Source of the DNA: CAWKAO01 sp963847665
GTDB lineage: Bacteria > Actinomycetota > Humimicrobiia > Humimicrobiales > Humimicrobiaceae
NCBI GenBank assembly: GCA_963847665.1
Contig: CAWKAO010000003.1
Coordinates: 620,001 to 684,000 of the forward strand
Direction of reading: 5' to 3'
DNA length: 64,000 bases
A program made the position numbers and the translations under genes. This document shows positions 45,270 through 53,973 of this stretch, piece after piece; positions within the stretch are counted from its first letter, which is position 1, and each line of letters starts with the position of its first letter. The notes under the pieces are model-generated. The model was not told the origin of the DNA. It searched no databases and saw only the letters and a list, made by a program, of their open reading frames with translations.

Positions 45270-46364
45270 ATGAATAAAAAGTCATTTAAATTATTAATAA
45301 TCAACCCGGGTTCCACCGGTATAAAGGTCTCTATCTTTGATAATGAAAATGAAATAACCTCTTCAAAGATCAGTTGCGATTATTCTGAAGCACAAAAAGG
45401 TGATAAAAAGGTATTAACCGATGTTGCAGCAGATATCGTGAAATGGCTGAAAGATAATCAGTATTCCTGCGACAGAATAGATGCAATAGTAAGCAGGGCT
45501 GGTCTGCTCTGTCCAATTCCAAGTGGCGTTTATATGATCGATGAAGACGTAGTCAAAGACCTTAACAAAAATACCATGGGCTGGCATGCATCAAATATGG
45601 GACCGTTGATCTCTAATATTATCGCAGAACAAAATGGTCTAAAGGCTTATTTGATGGATCCTGTTACAGTGGATGAGTTGAAACCAGTCGCCAGATTAAC
45701 AGGCCTGCCTGGTGTAAAACGTAAAAGTATTTTTCATGCGCTCAATCAGAAAGCTGTTGCACGAAGGGCCTGTAAAGATAGAGGGATAGATTACGAGGAT
45801 GTAAATCTAATAGTCGCTCATCTGGGCAGTGGCATAACGGTCGGGGCACACGAAAAGGGAAAAGTTGTTGATGTGAATAATGGCCTGAATGGCGAGGGTC
45901 CGTTTTCTACCGAGCGATGTAATGATATCCCAAATTGTGACTTAATAGACCTGTGTTTTTCCGGTAAATACAACCGGGAACAGGTCCTCTCTTTTATCAG
46001 CAGTGAGGGCGGTCTTTATGCTTACTTCCAAACAAAAGATGAAGCAAAGATCAGAGAATTGGCCGATGAAGGCGATGAATTAGCGCAAAATGTATTATCG
46101 GCACTTGCTTATCAGGTGAGCAAGGAGATATGTAAAAATGCTGCAGTCTTAAAAGGCAATATCGATGCAATAATCCTGACCGGTGGATTAGCACGTGACC
46201 GGCAATTGATAGATGATATTTCTGAAAGGGTAAAGTTTTTAGCGCCGATATGGAAATATCCGGGTGAAGAAGAAATGCTTGCACTCTGTGAAGGTGGGTT
46301 GTCTGTTTTGCGGGGAGAAAGAGAGGCATTTAAATATGCAGATCATAAAAATAAAAAGATCTAA
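45270..46364 (+). CDS. buk: butyrate kinase
   Basis: About 364 residues of the acetokinase superfamily, butyrate kinase branch. It has LLIINPGSTGIKVSIF at the N terminus, GVKRKSIFHALNQKA mid-protein, VAHLGSGITVGAH and NNGLNGEGPFSTERCN. It converts butyryl phosphate plus ADP to butyrate and ATP, the last step of butyrate or branched-chain fermentation. I prefer the ATG at 45270, with AAAGGA 8 bases upstream, over the ATG at 45243. No phosphotransbutyrylase gene is adjacent. The nearby branched-chain aminotransferase and E1 pair allow a branched-chain acid route. Confidence 0.9.
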   Translation: MNKKSFKLLIINPGSTGIKVSIFDNENEITSSKISCDYSEAQKGDKKVLTDVAADIVKWLKDNQYSCDRIDAIVSRAGLLCPIPSGVYMIDEDVVKDLNKNTMGWHASNMGPLISNIIAEQNGLKAYLMDPVTVDELKPVARLTGLPGVKRKSIFHALNQKAVARRACKDRGIDYEDVNLIVAHLGSGITVGAHEKGKVVDVNNGLNGEGPFSTERCNDIPNCDLIDLCFSGKYNREQVLSFISSEGGLYAYFQTKDEAKIRELADEGDELAQNVLSALAYQVSKEICKNAAVLKGNIDAIILTGGLARDRQLIDDISERVKFLAPIWKYPGEEEMLALCEGGLSVLRGEREAFKYADHKNKKI

Positions 46365-46385
46365 AGAGCTTTGAGAACTGTTATT

Positions 46386-46497
46386 TCAGAAATCTTTTCT
46401 TGAATATATAAACACTGAGGCTTTAAACGAAACAAATAAAATGACCGCCAATACACCTGAAACCAGCACGGATGCCAGAGTCACTCCAATAAAGAAA
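46386..46497 (-). pseudogene. C-terminal remnant of a membrane protein
   Basis: On the minus strand an open stretch of about 36 codons ends at 46386 and reads as one hydrophobic helix (LASVLVSGVLAVILFV) with a short basic tail. It has no start and abuts the PIN-like remnant at about 46499. It looks like the end of a deleted membrane-protein gene, but it is short enough to be chance. Confidence 0.3.
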
Positions 46498-46499
46498 AA

Positions 46500-46631
46500 C
46501 TATATGAAAAGGGCATCGGACTCATCGATAGTATTATTATAATCCCCTCGATTAAAAATGATCTCAGGATATGGGCACTTGATAAAAAATTGAGAAATAT
46601 ATTAGATCCAGAAAACATTTACAATTACTGA
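46500..46631 (+). pseudogene. C-terminal remnant of a PIN-domain (VapC-like) gene
   Basis: A 43-codon open stretch without a start reads LYEKGIGLIDSIII, then IWALDKKL and LDPENIYNY. The order fits the end of VapC-type PIN ribonucleases, where GxxLIDxxI and WTLDKKL carry acidic active-site residues. No antitoxin or upstream part is present. It is part of the 366-base gap after butyrate kinase, which otherwise holds no gene. Confidence 0.5.
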
Positions 46632-46730
46632 ATCTCTTCAAAGTCATCATTGAAAGAAGATGATACTTCTATTATTATTAAAAAGAAGTATCATTAAAAA
46701 TATAATTTTAATAATGGAAAGGAAAACATA

Positions 46731-47399
46731 ATGGCAATTTTTGCAAGATTAGCCGATCTTCTGAAAGCAAACATCAATGACCTCATAGATAAGGCAGAAG
46801 ACCCCGAAAAGATGGTCAAACAGATCATAATCGATATGGAGGAGCAACTACAGAAAGCTATCCAGGGTGTAGGATCAGTAATGGCTACTGAGCGCCAGGT
46901 AAAAAAACAATTGGAGGAAGCTGAAAATGATTCAAAGTTATGGGAAGGCCGGGCAAGAGAGGCACTTAAATCTTCAAATGAAGAGATGGCAAAACAGGCA
47001 GTGGATAATAAACTGAAAGCTGATGAGAAGATAAAACAATACCGGAAAATGCATGAGGAAATATCTGTCCAGTTAAACACTTTGAAGGGACATGTCTCGA
47101 TTTTGAAGGATAAGCTTCTCGAAGCAAGAAGTCGTCAGTCCATGCTTATAGCCAGGGATAAAGTCGCAGATGCAAGAAAACAGGTATCGGACGCTGTCGG
47201 TGATCTTGACAGTTCCGGCGCATTTGCAAAGATGGATAAGATGGAACGCAAAATAGCAGAAAAAGAAGCTCAGGCAGATGCAGTTTATGAGATATCTGGA
47301 ATAGATGAAGAACAAAACGACCCATTTGCTGAGGCCGAAAGGGAAAAAGCAGCCGAAGATGAACTGGCACGTTTGAAAGACGAATTATCCAAAGAATAG
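46731..47399 (+). CDS. pspA: PspA/IM30 family protein
   Basis: A 222-residue, almost wholly helical protein beginning MAIFARLADLLKANINDLIDKAEDPEKM, as in PspA/Vipp1. The first helix is amphipathic for membrane binding; the rest forms coiled coils (about 25-190). PspA proteins shield stressed membranes and form ESCRT-III-like assemblies. A GAAAGGAA site precedes the ATG. It is followed after 19 bases by a GIDE-domain protein, a plausible functional partner. Confidence 0.92.
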   Translation: MAIFARLADLLKANINDLIDKAEDPEKMVKQIIIDMEEQLQKAIQGVGSVMATERQVKKQLEEAENDSKLWEGRAREALKSSNEEMAKQAVDNKLKADEKIKQYRKMHEEISVQLNTLKGHVSILKDKLLEARSRQSMLIARDKVADARKQVSDAVGDLDSSGAFAKMDKMERKIAEKEAQADAVYEISGIDEEQNDPFAEAEREKAAEDELARLKDELSKE

Positions 47400-47418
47400 A
47401 AAAAGGAAGGGGCGCGGA

Positions 47419-48210
47419 ATGATACAATATATTATTGGTGGAGTGATGGTCGCTGCTGGTGTTTTTGTAAGCCTCTTTATTCCATGGAAAATAAAAAACA
47501 GGATAATAGAGATCAAGTATTTAAAAACGACACCTATATCAGAGTTGCGGGGCATCTTAAATGACAGTTCTGCGGCCGGCTTGGGCAGTTACAGGCATTA
47601 TGTCGAGATAAATGGTTCAGCTGGTTCCGATACACCACAGAAAGCACCTTATTCACAACGGGTTGTTGCTTATTTCGATGCAAAGCTTTACCAGGTATTT
47701 GAAGAGACAGAGACTTACAGGGACAGCAGTGGAAATACTCATACCCGTATGAAAAAAAGCGAGACACTTCTTTCAGAGCAGAAAAGTTCCGGCCTTGTCA
47801 CGATCAATGAACCACAATCTGGTGAAAAAGTATATTGTGATATATCGCAGAAAGGTCTTCGGCTTGAGACTTTAAAGACTCTGGATAAATTTGAACCTTC
47901 AGCTAATTTAAACCAGAATAGTTTTTTTGCTAATTTCAGTTTTAAGCCGATGGGTGCAAGGACTCTTGGGATGAGGATGGTAGAAAATACGATACCACTA
48001 GGACGTGCACTTTATGCAATAGGCGAAGCCTGGTTAGAAGGCGAAAAGATAATTTTTGGCAAACCAACGGAAAGTAAAAATCCTTTCATTTTATCTGTCA
48101 GAAGCGAGTCTGAAATATTACAGTCAAATAAAAAAGGTTCTACTGTAGCACTGGTGCTTGGAATAATCCTTGCAGTAGCAGGTCTTGCAGTAATGATATT
48201 TGTGCGCTGA
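47419..48210 (+). CDS. GIDE/MUL1-like domain membrane protein
   Basis: A 263-residue protein with an N-terminal helix (2-24), a soluble domain (about 35-225) and a C-terminal helix (240-262). The segments TPISEL, YSQRVVAYFDAKLYQVFEE and LLSEQKSSGLVTI fit the GIDE domain, named from the mitochondrial ligase MUL1/GIDE and present in many prokaryotes without a RING domain. The function in bacteria is unclear. It is linked with PspA here, suggesting a membrane-stress role. It has a GGAAGGGG ribosome site. Confidence 0.7.
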   Translation: MIQYIIGGVMVAAGVFVSLFIPWKIKNRIIEIKYLKTTPISELRGILNDSSAAGLGSYRHYVEINGSAGSDTPQKAPYSQRVVAYFDAKLYQVFEETETYRDSSGNTHTRMKKSETLLSEQKSSGLVTINEPQSGEKVYCDISQKGLRLETLKTLDKFEPSANLNQNSFFANFSFKPMGARTLGMRMVENTIPLGRALYAIGEAWLEGEKIIFGKPTESKNPFILSVRSESEILQSNKKGSTVALVLGIILAVAGLAVMIFVR

Positions 48211-48222
48211 TATGATTGCAAT

Positions 48223-49494
48223 ATGATAAGAGAAAACTTAAGAAGTTCAATAATTAAGGATATAGATTCTCGGGACCAGCAATTAATAGACCTGGCAAAA
48301 AAGCTTGTTTTAATAAAAAGTGAAAACCCGCCTGGTGACGAATCTTCTTTAGCAGAATTCATAAAAAATTTTGGACAAAAATGGGGTCTGGGCAGACCAG
48401 TAGTCATATCCAAGGAGAAAAATAGGCCAAATATCTTTTTTACTCTTGGAAAGAAAAATTCTTCTTCAGAAAAATCTCTTGTTTTAAACGCACATATGGA
48501 TACCAAACCAATTGGCGATAGAGATTGTTGGAATTATGATCCAGAAGATCCTGTAATAAAAGATGGCAGATTATATGGCCGTGGGTCCACAGATATGAAG
48601 GGCGCTATTGCTGCTATAATTGCAGCCTCCTCTTCCATATTAAGAAAAAAGATACCCTTAAAAGGACAGCTCATCCTTATATTTTCTGCAGACGAGGAAG
48701 CAGGAAGTGCTTTTGGAGCGAGAGTTATTACTGAAAAGGGGCTTGATGCAGACGCCATACTCATTGCAGAACCTTCTGGAATTGAAAAAGATTTTGACAG
48801 TCTTGGGATCGCGTGCAGGGGTGCATTACTTGGAAAAATAGTAGTCCACGGAACCCAGATGCACAGTAGTATCTCGGATAAAGGAGGATGCATAAATGCC
48901 AGTGTAAAGATGGCGGAAGTCATGATCGAATTTGCAAGAAACTTAAAAAATAAGATAAGTTATGAACCACATTATTTATATCCTGATGGACCGACTGTAA
49001 ATCCAGGTGTAACTCTCAAAGGTGGAATATTTTATGGTGTTATACCAGGAGAAGCAAGTTTTGGTTTTGATATAAGGACTATTCCAGGCATGGAACACAG
49101 AAAGCTTGAAAATGAGATCAAAGATTTTTTAAAGGAACTTATGCAAAAAGACTCTGAACTGAAGGCAGAGCTTATTATCGAAAAACCGCCTCTTAATGAT
49201 CTGCTACCTGCAGAGATAAATAAAGATCACGAACTTGTTAAAGCATGCGCAGCAGCTGCCAGGGAAGTACTGGGCTTTGAGCCACAACTCATGGGTGTGC
49301 CTTTCAGTACAGATGCAATATATTATACTAATCAGTTAAAGATACCTACCATCCCTTCATTCGGCCCTGGACTTATTAAGCTGGCGCATTCCCCTGATGA
49401 ATATATAAATATCAAGGCTGTGCTCGATGCTGCAAAAATATTTGCGATAACCGCTTTAAAATACTTAAATCCCGATCTATTAATGGAGGATTAA
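48223..49494 (+). CDS. M20 family peptidase/deacylase, ArgE/DapE-like
   Basis: A 423-residue M20 hydrolase. Metal-site motifs are LNAHMDTKP near 88-96, YGRGSTDMKG near 122-131, the catalytic glutamates in SADEEAGS, and a late histidine in KLAHSPDEY. It probably cleaves an N-acyl or peptide bond in a small substrate, such as N-acetylornithine, succinyl-diaminopimelate or a dipeptide. Its TAATGG end overlaps the ATG of the aminotransferase gene, so the two are translationally coupled. Confidence 0.88.
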   Translation: MIRENLRSSIIKDIDSRDQQLIDLAKKLVLIKSENPPGDESSLAEFIKNFGQKWGLGRPVVISKEKNRPNIFFTLGKKNSSSEKSLVLNAHMDTKPIGDRDCWNYDPEDPVIKDGRLYGRGSTDMKGAIAAIIAASSSILRKKIPLKGQLILIFSADEEAGSAFGARVITEKGLDADAILIAEPSGIEKDFDSLGIACRGALLGKIVVHGTQMHSSISDKGGCINASVKMAEVMIEFARNLKNKISYEPHYLYPDGPTVNPGVTLKGGIFYGVIPGEASFGFDIRTIPGMEHRKLENEIKDFLKELMQKDSELKAELIIEKPPLNDLLPAEINKDHELVKACAAAAREVLGFEPQLMGVPFSTDAIYYTNQLKIPTIPSFGPGLIKLAHSPDEYINIKAVLDAAKIFAITALKYLNPDLLMED

Positions 49495-50420
49495 TGGAAC
49501 AGAGCAATGAAACAAAATATGCTTTTTTCAATGGTGAAATAATAAATATTGATAAAGCAAACATCAATATCAGGTCCATAATATTACATTATGGCATTGG
49601 AGTATTTGAAGGAATAAGATCTTACTGGAATAAGGAAGAAAATAAAGGGTATCTTTTCAGGATAAGGGAACACTATGAAAGAATGATCAAAAACGCAAAG
49701 ATAATTGCAATGGACATCCCATATTCTGCTGAAGAATTGATAAATAAGACTAAGGAACTTTTAACAAGGGAAAATTTCAGGCAGGATACTTATGTACGGC
49801 CACTCGCATATTATGCTTCTCAAAACATACTAGAAAAACTCCATAGTGACAAGTACGGGTTTTTTATTTTTGCATTTCCTATGTCATCAATATTAAATGA
49901 CGAGTCCGGACTATCAGTATGCGTCTCCTCCTGGACCCGGATCAATGATAACATGACAGCACCCAGGGGAAAGATCGTCGGAGCATATGTGAATATATGC
50001 CTAGTTAATTATGAAGCCAAGATCAACGGTTATGATGATGGAATAATACTTACCCAGAATGGTTTTGTATCTGAGGGTGCAGGCCAGAATGTTGCGATCG
50101 TAAGAAACAATAAAATAATTGCACCACCAGTATATGATGATATTCTTGAAGGCATTACTCTCGATAGCATAGAAAAGATCGCTAAGGAAGAAATAGGAAT
50201 AGATGTTCTGAGAAGATCGATCAACCGGACTGAACTTTATATAGCCGATGAAGTTTTCTATCTTGGGACAGGTGCGCAGGTCACCCCTATAATATCGATA
50301 GATAAAAGAAAGATCGGGACCGGAAGACCGGGTATGATAACAAAAAAACTGCATGAAAAATACTTTGAAATAGTGAGAGGCAAAAACGATAAGTACCGGG
50401 AATGGCTTACCCCGGTATAG
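49494..50420 (+). CDS. ilvE: branched-chain amino acid aminotransferase (class IV PLP)
   Basis: A 308-residue fold-type-IV PLP enzyme. Family signs are the N-terminal FEGIRSYWN, the probable PLP lysine in APRGKIVGAYVN near 163, and GYDDGIILTQNGFVSEGAGQNVAIV near 182-206. It interconverts branched-chain amino and keto acids. ATG overlaps the M20 stop; a GGAGG site lies within the preceding gene. With E1 and butyrate kinase genes nearby, keto-acid degradation is a possible role, as well as biosynthesis. D-amino acid aminotransferase is an alternative. Confidence 0.83.
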   Translation: MEQSNETKYAFFNGEIINIDKANINIRSIILHYGIGVFEGIRSYWNKEENKGYLFRIREHYERMIKNAKIIAMDIPYSAEELINKTKELLTRENFRQDTYVRPLAYYASQNILEKLHSDKYGFFIFAFPMSSILNDESGLSVCVSSWTRINDNMTAPRGKIVGAYVNICLVNYEAKINGYDDGIILTQNGFVSEGAGQNVAIVRNNKIIAPPVYDDILEGITLDSIEKIAKEEIGIDVLRRSINRTELYIADEVFYLGTGAQVTPIISIDKRKIGTGRPGMITKKLHEKYFEIVRGKNDKYREWLTPV

Positions 50421-50433
50421 AGAGCAAAAAAGA

Positions 50434-51576
50434 ATGGATTCAAGACAACGTTTGATAAGCGCTTTAAATCACAAGGAACCTGACAGGATCCCGATAGACC
50501 TGGGCGGTGTATCTGTTTCACTTATACATCAAAATGCTCAAAAAAATCTGGCAGAGTATCTTGAAATATCTGATCCTCAGGAAAAGATCCATAATCTGAT
50601 GACAATGTGTGTATATACTGATGAGAGAATAAAGCAAAGGTTTCATTCAGATATTGAATTGATCCAACCTGGAAAACCTGATTCCTGGGAACTGACAATC
50701 GACCCTGGAACAGGCAAATGGTCTGATGATTGGGGAGTAGTATATAAGAAACCAGAAAATGTCATGTATTATGAATGGGATTTTCAACCTCTGCAGAATG
50801 CGAAAGATATAAGCGATATAGATAAATATATTATGCCTGACCCTTCCGATCCGGGAAGATACCGGGGGACTAAAGAAAAAGTGGAAGATATTTATAATAA
50901 CACTTCAAAAGCTATGCTTGTAAATAGCGCTTATGGTATATGGGAACAGACCATGACTATCAGGGGGCTGCAGAACTCACTGATGGATCTGGCAATGAAT
51001 AAAAAATTCATCGAATATCTTGCAGAAAAGCTGCTTGATTGGTTGCTTGTCTATTATGATAAAATGCTCAGCCTTGTAGGAGATTTTGTACAGGTAGTAA
51101 AAATGGATGATGACCTGGGTTTTAAAAACGGACCTCTGATGTCCCCGGAAATCTATAGAAAGATATACAAACCAAGGCATAAGACAATAGTAGATTTTAT
51201 CAGAAGTAAGACAGATGCAAAAATATTTATACACTCTGATGGAAGTATTTATGACTTCATTCCTGATTTTATAGACCTTGGGATAGACATAATAAATCCT
51301 GTGGAGGTCACTGCAGCAAATATGGACAGCAGCAGATTAAAAAAAGAATTTGGCAGAGATATAAGTTTTTGGGGCGGTGGATGCGACAATAAGATATTAG
51401 AAAAAGGTACTCCCGGGCAGATAGAAGCAGAAGTAAAAAAAAGGGTAAGTGATTTTTCTCCAGACGGGGGTTTTGTATTTGGGAGCATACACTGCATCCA
51501 GCCTTTTGTACCACCAGAGAACATAGCAGCGTTGTTTGATTCAGCTTATAAATATGGTTTTTATAAAAGTGATTGA
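50434..51576 (+). CDS. uroporphyrinogen decarboxylase (URO-D) family protein, copy 2
   Basis: A 380-residue URO-D superfamily protein starting MDSRQRLISALNHKEPDRIPIDLGG, the common opening of the methyltransferase-like branch. The H-x-C motif of copy 1 is HSDGSI here, so the zinc site is not conserved, and FWGGGCDN replaces FHGGLDT. It is flanked by an aminotransferase and a second E1 pair, with no heme genes. The function is unknown; it is unlikely to be HemE. Confidence 0.8.
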   Translation: MDSRQRLISALNHKEPDRIPIDLGGVSVSLIHQNAQKNLAEYLEISDPQEKIHNLMTMCVYTDERIKQRFHSDIELIQPGKPDSWELTIDPGTGKWSDDWGVVYKKPENVMYYEWDFQPLQNAKDISDIDKYIMPDPSDPGRYRGTKEKVEDIYNNTSKAMLVNSAYGIWEQTMTIRGLQNSLMDLAMNKKFIEYLAEKLLDWLLVYYDKMLSLVGDFVQVVKMDDDLGFKNGPLMSPEIYRKIYKPRHKTIVDFIRSKTDAKIFIHSDGSIYDFIPDFIDLGIDIINPVEVTAANMDSSRLKKEFGRDISFWGGGCDNKILEKGTPGQIEAEVKKRVSDFSPDGGFVFGSIHCIQPFVPPENIAALFDSAYKYGFYKSD

Positions 51577-51608
51577 TCAGGTTTTTTAAATTATAGATGG
51601 AGATTTTT

Positions 51609-52622
51609 ATGGATTTTAAGATTTCAAAAGAGACTGCACAAAAGCTTTACCGAAAAATGAGGCTTACCAGGAGGTTTGAGGAAAAAGTCATAGAGCTTGT
51701 CAATTTAAATGAGATATACGGAACCACGCATGAATATGTCGGACAGGAAGCTGTAGCAGCAGGGATCTGTACCGCACTTGTTTCCACAGACTATATAATG
51801 AGCACTCATAGAGGCCATGGCCATATTATTTCAAAAGGTGGGGATATTAAGTTTATGTTTGCAGAGCTGATGGGAAGGTCTAATGGTTATAACAAAGGTA
51901 AGGGTGGCTCCATGCATATAGCTGAACCAGCTGTCGGAGTACTGGGGGCAAATGGGATCGTAGGTGCCGGACTTCCAATTGCTGCAGGAGCTGCACTTGC
52001 TATAAAACTGGATAAAAAGCCCCAGATAGTTGTTGTATTTTATGGAGACGGAGCTGCAAATCAGGGCGTGGTGCATGAAGCAATGAATATGGCAGCTATA
52101 TGGGATCTTCCAATATTATTTGTATGCGAAAACAATATGTATGCTGTGAGTACTCCATCAAGCTACTCATCAAAGATTTCTGATCTAAGTTTAAGAGCTG
52201 CTTCTTATGGATTTGAAGGCTTTACAATAGATGGTATGGATGTGATGGAAGTATATGAGACTGCAAAAGGACTGATCGAGAAGATCCGCAATGGGGGTGG
52301 TCCTTTTTTACTTGAATGCAAGACATACCGTTACAGTGGACATTTTACTGCAGAACCGATGCTAGGTTTAAATTACAGGTCCAGCGCAGAGATCGAATAC
52401 TACAGGTCAAAAGACCCGATTATAAATTTTTATTCTCAACTTTTAAAAGACAGTATATGTTCAGAACAGGAACTTAAAAAAATAGATTCTGAGATAGATG
52501 ACCTGATATCCGAAGCTATAGAGTTCGCAAGAAAAAGTCCGTTACCAAAACCGGAAGATGCACTAAAAGACATGTATGCATCAGAGATCGCAGGTATTCC
52601 TATGAAAGGATGGCAGAGATGA
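51609..52622 (+). CDS. thiamine-diphosphate-dependent dehydrogenase E1 alpha subunit, copy 2
   Basis: About 337 residues from the ATG at 51609, with TGGAGA 7 bases upstream; an ATG at 51597 has no site. The thiamine-diphosphate motif runs GDGAANQGVVHEAMNMAA then CENNMY, and the STHRGHGH loop is present as in copy 1. It is the acetoin/2-oxoacid dehydrogenase type. The stop overlaps the E1 beta start (ATGA). Unlike copy 1, a free lipoyl domain gene lies in the same operon. Confidence 0.9.
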   Translation: MDFKISKETAQKLYRKMRLTRRFEEKVIELVNLNEIYGTTHEYVGQEAVAAGICTALVSTDYIMSTHRGHGHIISKGGDIKFMFAELMGRSNGYNKGKGGSMHIAEPAVGVLGANGIVGAGLPIAAGAALAIKLDKKPQIVVVFYGDGAANQGVVHEAMNMAAIWDLPILFVCENNMYAVSTPSSYSSKISDLSLRAASYGFEGFTIDGMDVMEVYETAKGLIEKIRNGGGPFLLECKTYRYSGHFTAEPMLGLNYRSSAEIEYYRSKDPIINFYSQLLKDSICSEQELKKIDSEIDDLISEAIEFARKSPLPKPEDALKDMYASEIAGIPMKGWQR

Positions 52623-53593
52623 GATCACTATGGTATTTAAAAGCAGTTTCTGAAGCATTAAGACAGGAAATGGAAAGAGATCCAAAAATAATAGTCCTGG
52701 GGGAAGATGTAAGACAGAGCCTGAGAGGGATAACTAAAGGTTTTGTCGATCTGTTTGGAGAAGATAGGGTTATAGATATTCCTATCTCAGAAGCTGCTTT
52801 TGTTGGAGTGGGTACAGGTTCCTCTCTTCTTGGAATGAGGCCTGTACTTGAATTCCAGATAAACGAGTTTGTCTTTTTTGCTTTTGACCAGCTGATCGAC
52901 CAGGCTCAGAAGATGAGATATATGTCTGGAGGCAAGCTCAGCGTCCCTGTCACATATATAATAGCAGGTGCAGGTGCTAAGGGCGGAATGGCGGGGCAGC
53001 ATTCTGATAACCCCTATCCTTATCTAATGCATGGAGGAATGAAAACCGTTATTCCCTCCACACCATACGATGCCAAGGGGCTCACAATCTCAGCTATAAG
53101 GGACAATGATCCTGTTGCAATATTCTTACCCATAAATATCACAGGCTCGAAAGGAGAAGTACCTGAAGAAATATACTCTATACCTCTTGGAAAGGCTGAG
53201 ATAAAAAAGGAGGGAACAGACTGTACGGTTGTTGCAACCGGCCACCTGGTAAAAGCTGCTCTTGAAGCTTCAAAATCCCTGGAGGAAAAAAGGGTTTCCA
53301 TTGAAATATATGACCCAAGGACACTCCTGCCTTTAGATAAATATCTTTTGGCCAGATCAATTAAGAAAACTGGCCGACTTGTGATCTTTGATGACTCTAA
53401 CAGGACATGCGGGTTTGCTGCTGAAGTTAGCGCTGTAGTAGCCGAGGAATGTTTTGATAGCCTTAAAGCACCGATAAAAAGGATTACAAGGGCAGATGTA
53501 CCTGTTCCCTTCAGCAGGGTTATGGAACCTTATGTCTTGCCGGACACAGAAAAACTGGTAGAAACAGTACTGGGGATGTTTGATAAGAATTGA
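52619..53593 (+). CDS. thiamine-diphosphate-dependent dehydrogenase E1 beta subunit, copy 2
   Basis: About 324 residues, beginning MRSLWYLKAVSEAL at the ATGA overlap with E1 alpha; AAAGGA sits 10 bases upstream. The pyrimidine domain shows PISEAAFVGVGTG and the C-terminal domain EIYDPRTLLPLDKY and GRLVIFDDSN. It forms the alpha2-beta2 E1 with the preceding gene. It is followed after 83 bases by the lipoyl-domain gene. Confidence 0.9.
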   Translation: MRSLWYLKAVSEALRQEMERDPKIIVLGEDVRQSLRGITKGFVDLFGEDRVIDIPISEAAFVGVGTGSSLLGMRPVLEFQINEFVFFAFDQLIDQAQKMRYMSGGKLSVPVTYIIAGAGAKGGMAGQHSDNPYPYLMHGGMKTVIPSTPYDAKGLTISAIRDNDPVAIFLPINITGSKGEVPEEIYSIPLGKAEIKKEGTDCTVVATGHLVKAALEASKSLEEKRVSIEIYDPRTLLPLDKYLLARSIKKTGRLVIFDDSNRTCGFAAEVSAVVAEECFDSLKAPIKRITRADVPVPFSRVMEPYVLPDTEKLVETVLGMFDKN

Positions 53594-53676
53594 CGATCAG
53601 TAGAAAAGAACTCTAAAAGTCATTTACAATATACAATAGTCGTTTTACTAATATTGAGCTTTTTAAGGAGTGAAAA

Positions 53677-53907
53677 TTGCCGGAAATAATAATACCAAAA
53701 GTCGGAATGGGAATAACAGAAGTAGAGATCACCGGGTGGAAAGTCAGGGTCGGGGACAGGATAAGTATAGGGACGCCCCTTCTTGAGATTAGTACTGAAA
53801 AAGCTTCTGCAGAAATAGAGTCAGAATATAGCGGGACTGTAAAAGAGCTTTTATATGAAGAAGGAGAGATGGTCGAGGTCGGTACAGTAATATGCATTTT
53901 AGAATAA
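53677..53907 (+). CDS. stand-alone lipoyl (biotinyl/lipoyl-attachment) domain protein
   Basis: A 76-residue protein that is just one lipoyl domain. It begins PEIIIPKVGMGITE, has the lipoylation lysine in STEKAS (Lys42) and the paired half EYSGTVKELLYEEGEMVEVG. In normal dehydrogenase complexes this domain is fused to the E2 acyltransferase, but no E2 core or E3 gene is present here. The start is TTG after AAGGAG. It probably accepts the acyl group from the E1 encoded upstream, with the rest of the complex elsewhere or absent. Confidence 0.88.
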   Translation: MPEIIIPKVGMGITEVEITGWKVRVGDRISIGTPLLEISTEKASAEIESEYSGTVKELLYEEGEMVEVGTVICILE

Positions 53908-53973
53908 TACTTAAAATAATATTAGAAATCGAACATTAAGACTTTAACCAGAAGACACCTGGGGGAGACCAAA

